Shown: positions 63,829-64,000 of the stretch, one piece after another
Layout: each line of letters begins with the position of its first letter
Position numbering within the stretch: position 1 is the stretch's first letter
The notes under the pieces: model-generated
Told to the model about the DNA's origin: nothing
The model's input: the letters and a program-made list of their open reading frames with translations, nothing else
The model's database searches: none
Position numbers and translations under genes: made by a program
Assembly: GCA_964057225.1 (NCBI GenBank)
Contig: OZ059898.1
Location: forward strand, 17,771,267 to 17,835,266
Source of the DNA: Auanema rhodensis
Taxonomy: Eukaryota > Nematoda > Chromadorea > Rhabditida > Rhabditidae
Reading direction: 5' to 3'
DNA: 64,000 nucleotides

Positions 63829-64000
63829 AATCGAGGATATAAGTGTGAACTTATATCAGTTGATATCTCGGTGCATTTTTAAGCTAGCGCAAATCTGATA
63901 ACACAGATCGATGCAGCTTAAAAATCCGCATCGAATGCACTATACTACATTGAGAAACGCTTGATACAAAAATTAGTTATGATCGTTTGAAAAATGATGC

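Larger units (their letters stand above)
48192..63986 (+). repeat. Family A block with exact 351-bp periodicity
   Basis: From the monomer whose frame starts at 48192 to that at 63636 there are 44 steps of exactly 351 bp with no net indel. Variants differ by substitutions only, for example GATTTCTTTTTTC, GATTCCTTTTTTC and GATTTTTTTTTTC of equal length, and GACAATGTTA against GACAAGGTTA. Elsewhere in the window 350-bp copies are common. This suggests a recently expanded and well homogenised block. Sites such as GCATCGAATGC against GCATCGAGTGC and TTTTTAAGC against TTTTTCAGC mark the HOR types. Confidence 0.92.
26221..64000 (+). repeat. Satellite family A array, right arm (plus orientation)
   Basis: Roughly 108 monomers of 350-351 bp, reverse-complementary to 1-14141 and running past the window end. 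Each monomer reads, in order: TTAGTTATGATCGTTTG; TTTCCATGTACACTCAAC; an A/T-tract segment around TTTTTCCGAAAAATTTC; a T-run of 8-10 followed by CAAGGCAAAGACGATGG; the box shared with family B; GAAAATCGAGGATATAAG; GATATCTCGGTGC; and a dyad from GCATTTTTAAGC to GCTTAAAAATCCGCATCG. The segment 26-36 kb resembles the left arm in variant content (ATAATTTAGC is common). Most monomers beyond 37 kb carry ATAATTTCGC, which I did not see in the left arm. The array contains no unique DNA and no recognisable gene. Confidence 0.97.

Noticed and set aside
1-64000. CRISPR array
   Set aside because: Repeats are 176-351 bp and contiguous, with no short repeat and unique spacers.
1-64000. CENP-B box in either satellite
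   Set aside because: Segments such as TTCGATGCGGATTT only loosely resemble the published box and fail at its fixed positions.
1-64000. tRNA, rRNA, telomeric repeat or viral sequence
   Set aside because: No cloverleaf with A and B boxes, no rRNA-like block, no short telomere-type repeat, and no coding region of any virus was seen on either strand.

Overview
The window is satellite DNA from end to end, and I find no gene, RNA gene, transposon or CRISPR array. Two AT-rich tandem repeat families fill it. Family A has a monomer of about 351 bp (350 or 351 in nearly all copies). Family B has monomers of 176, 181 or 182 bp. This suggests a eukaryotic pericentromeric or centromeric heterochromatin block assembled from long reads. 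The A monomer keeps about 13 CpG sites in most copies, which argues against a genome with heavy CpG methylation and fits an insect or other invertebrate better than a vertebrate. The species cannot be named from this sequence.

Layout: 1-14141 is A in minus orientation (taking the orientation of 26-64 kb as plus), about 40.5 monomers. 14142-22178 is B in one orientation, 45 monomer starts. 22179-22212 is a short turnaround. 22213-26220 is B in the opposite orientation, about 22.5 monomers. 26221-64000 is A in plus orientation, about 108 monomers. The order is therefore A(-) B(+) | B(-) A(+), a large inverted arrangement centred near 22.2 kb. The arms have unequal lengths, different A/B junction sequences and different higher-order repeats, so this is not a simple mirror copy. 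Both ends of the window lie inside A.

Within each block the monomers form higher-order repeats (HORs): an A trimer of 1051 bp (1-3153), a B hexamer of 1078 bp nested in a 2337-bp super-repeat (14857-19349), B tetramer and pentamer repeats of 720 and 902 bp (23340-25863), an A dimer of 700 bp (30311-36250), several A multimers (37317-48191), and an A heptamer of 2457 bp (49947-54860 and 57669-60125). From 48192 to 63636 every monomer step is exactly 351 bp.

Structural signals that recur are a roughly 65-bp imperfect dyad in each A monomer, a perfect 9-bp-stem hairpin just upstream of it, and a roughly 28-bp box shared by A and B although the two families look otherwise unrelated. The box and the dyad are the best candidates for functional elements. 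Any role in centromere or heterochromatin function is inference. Short open frames of 61-94 codons recur once per A monomer, but I do not regard them as genes.
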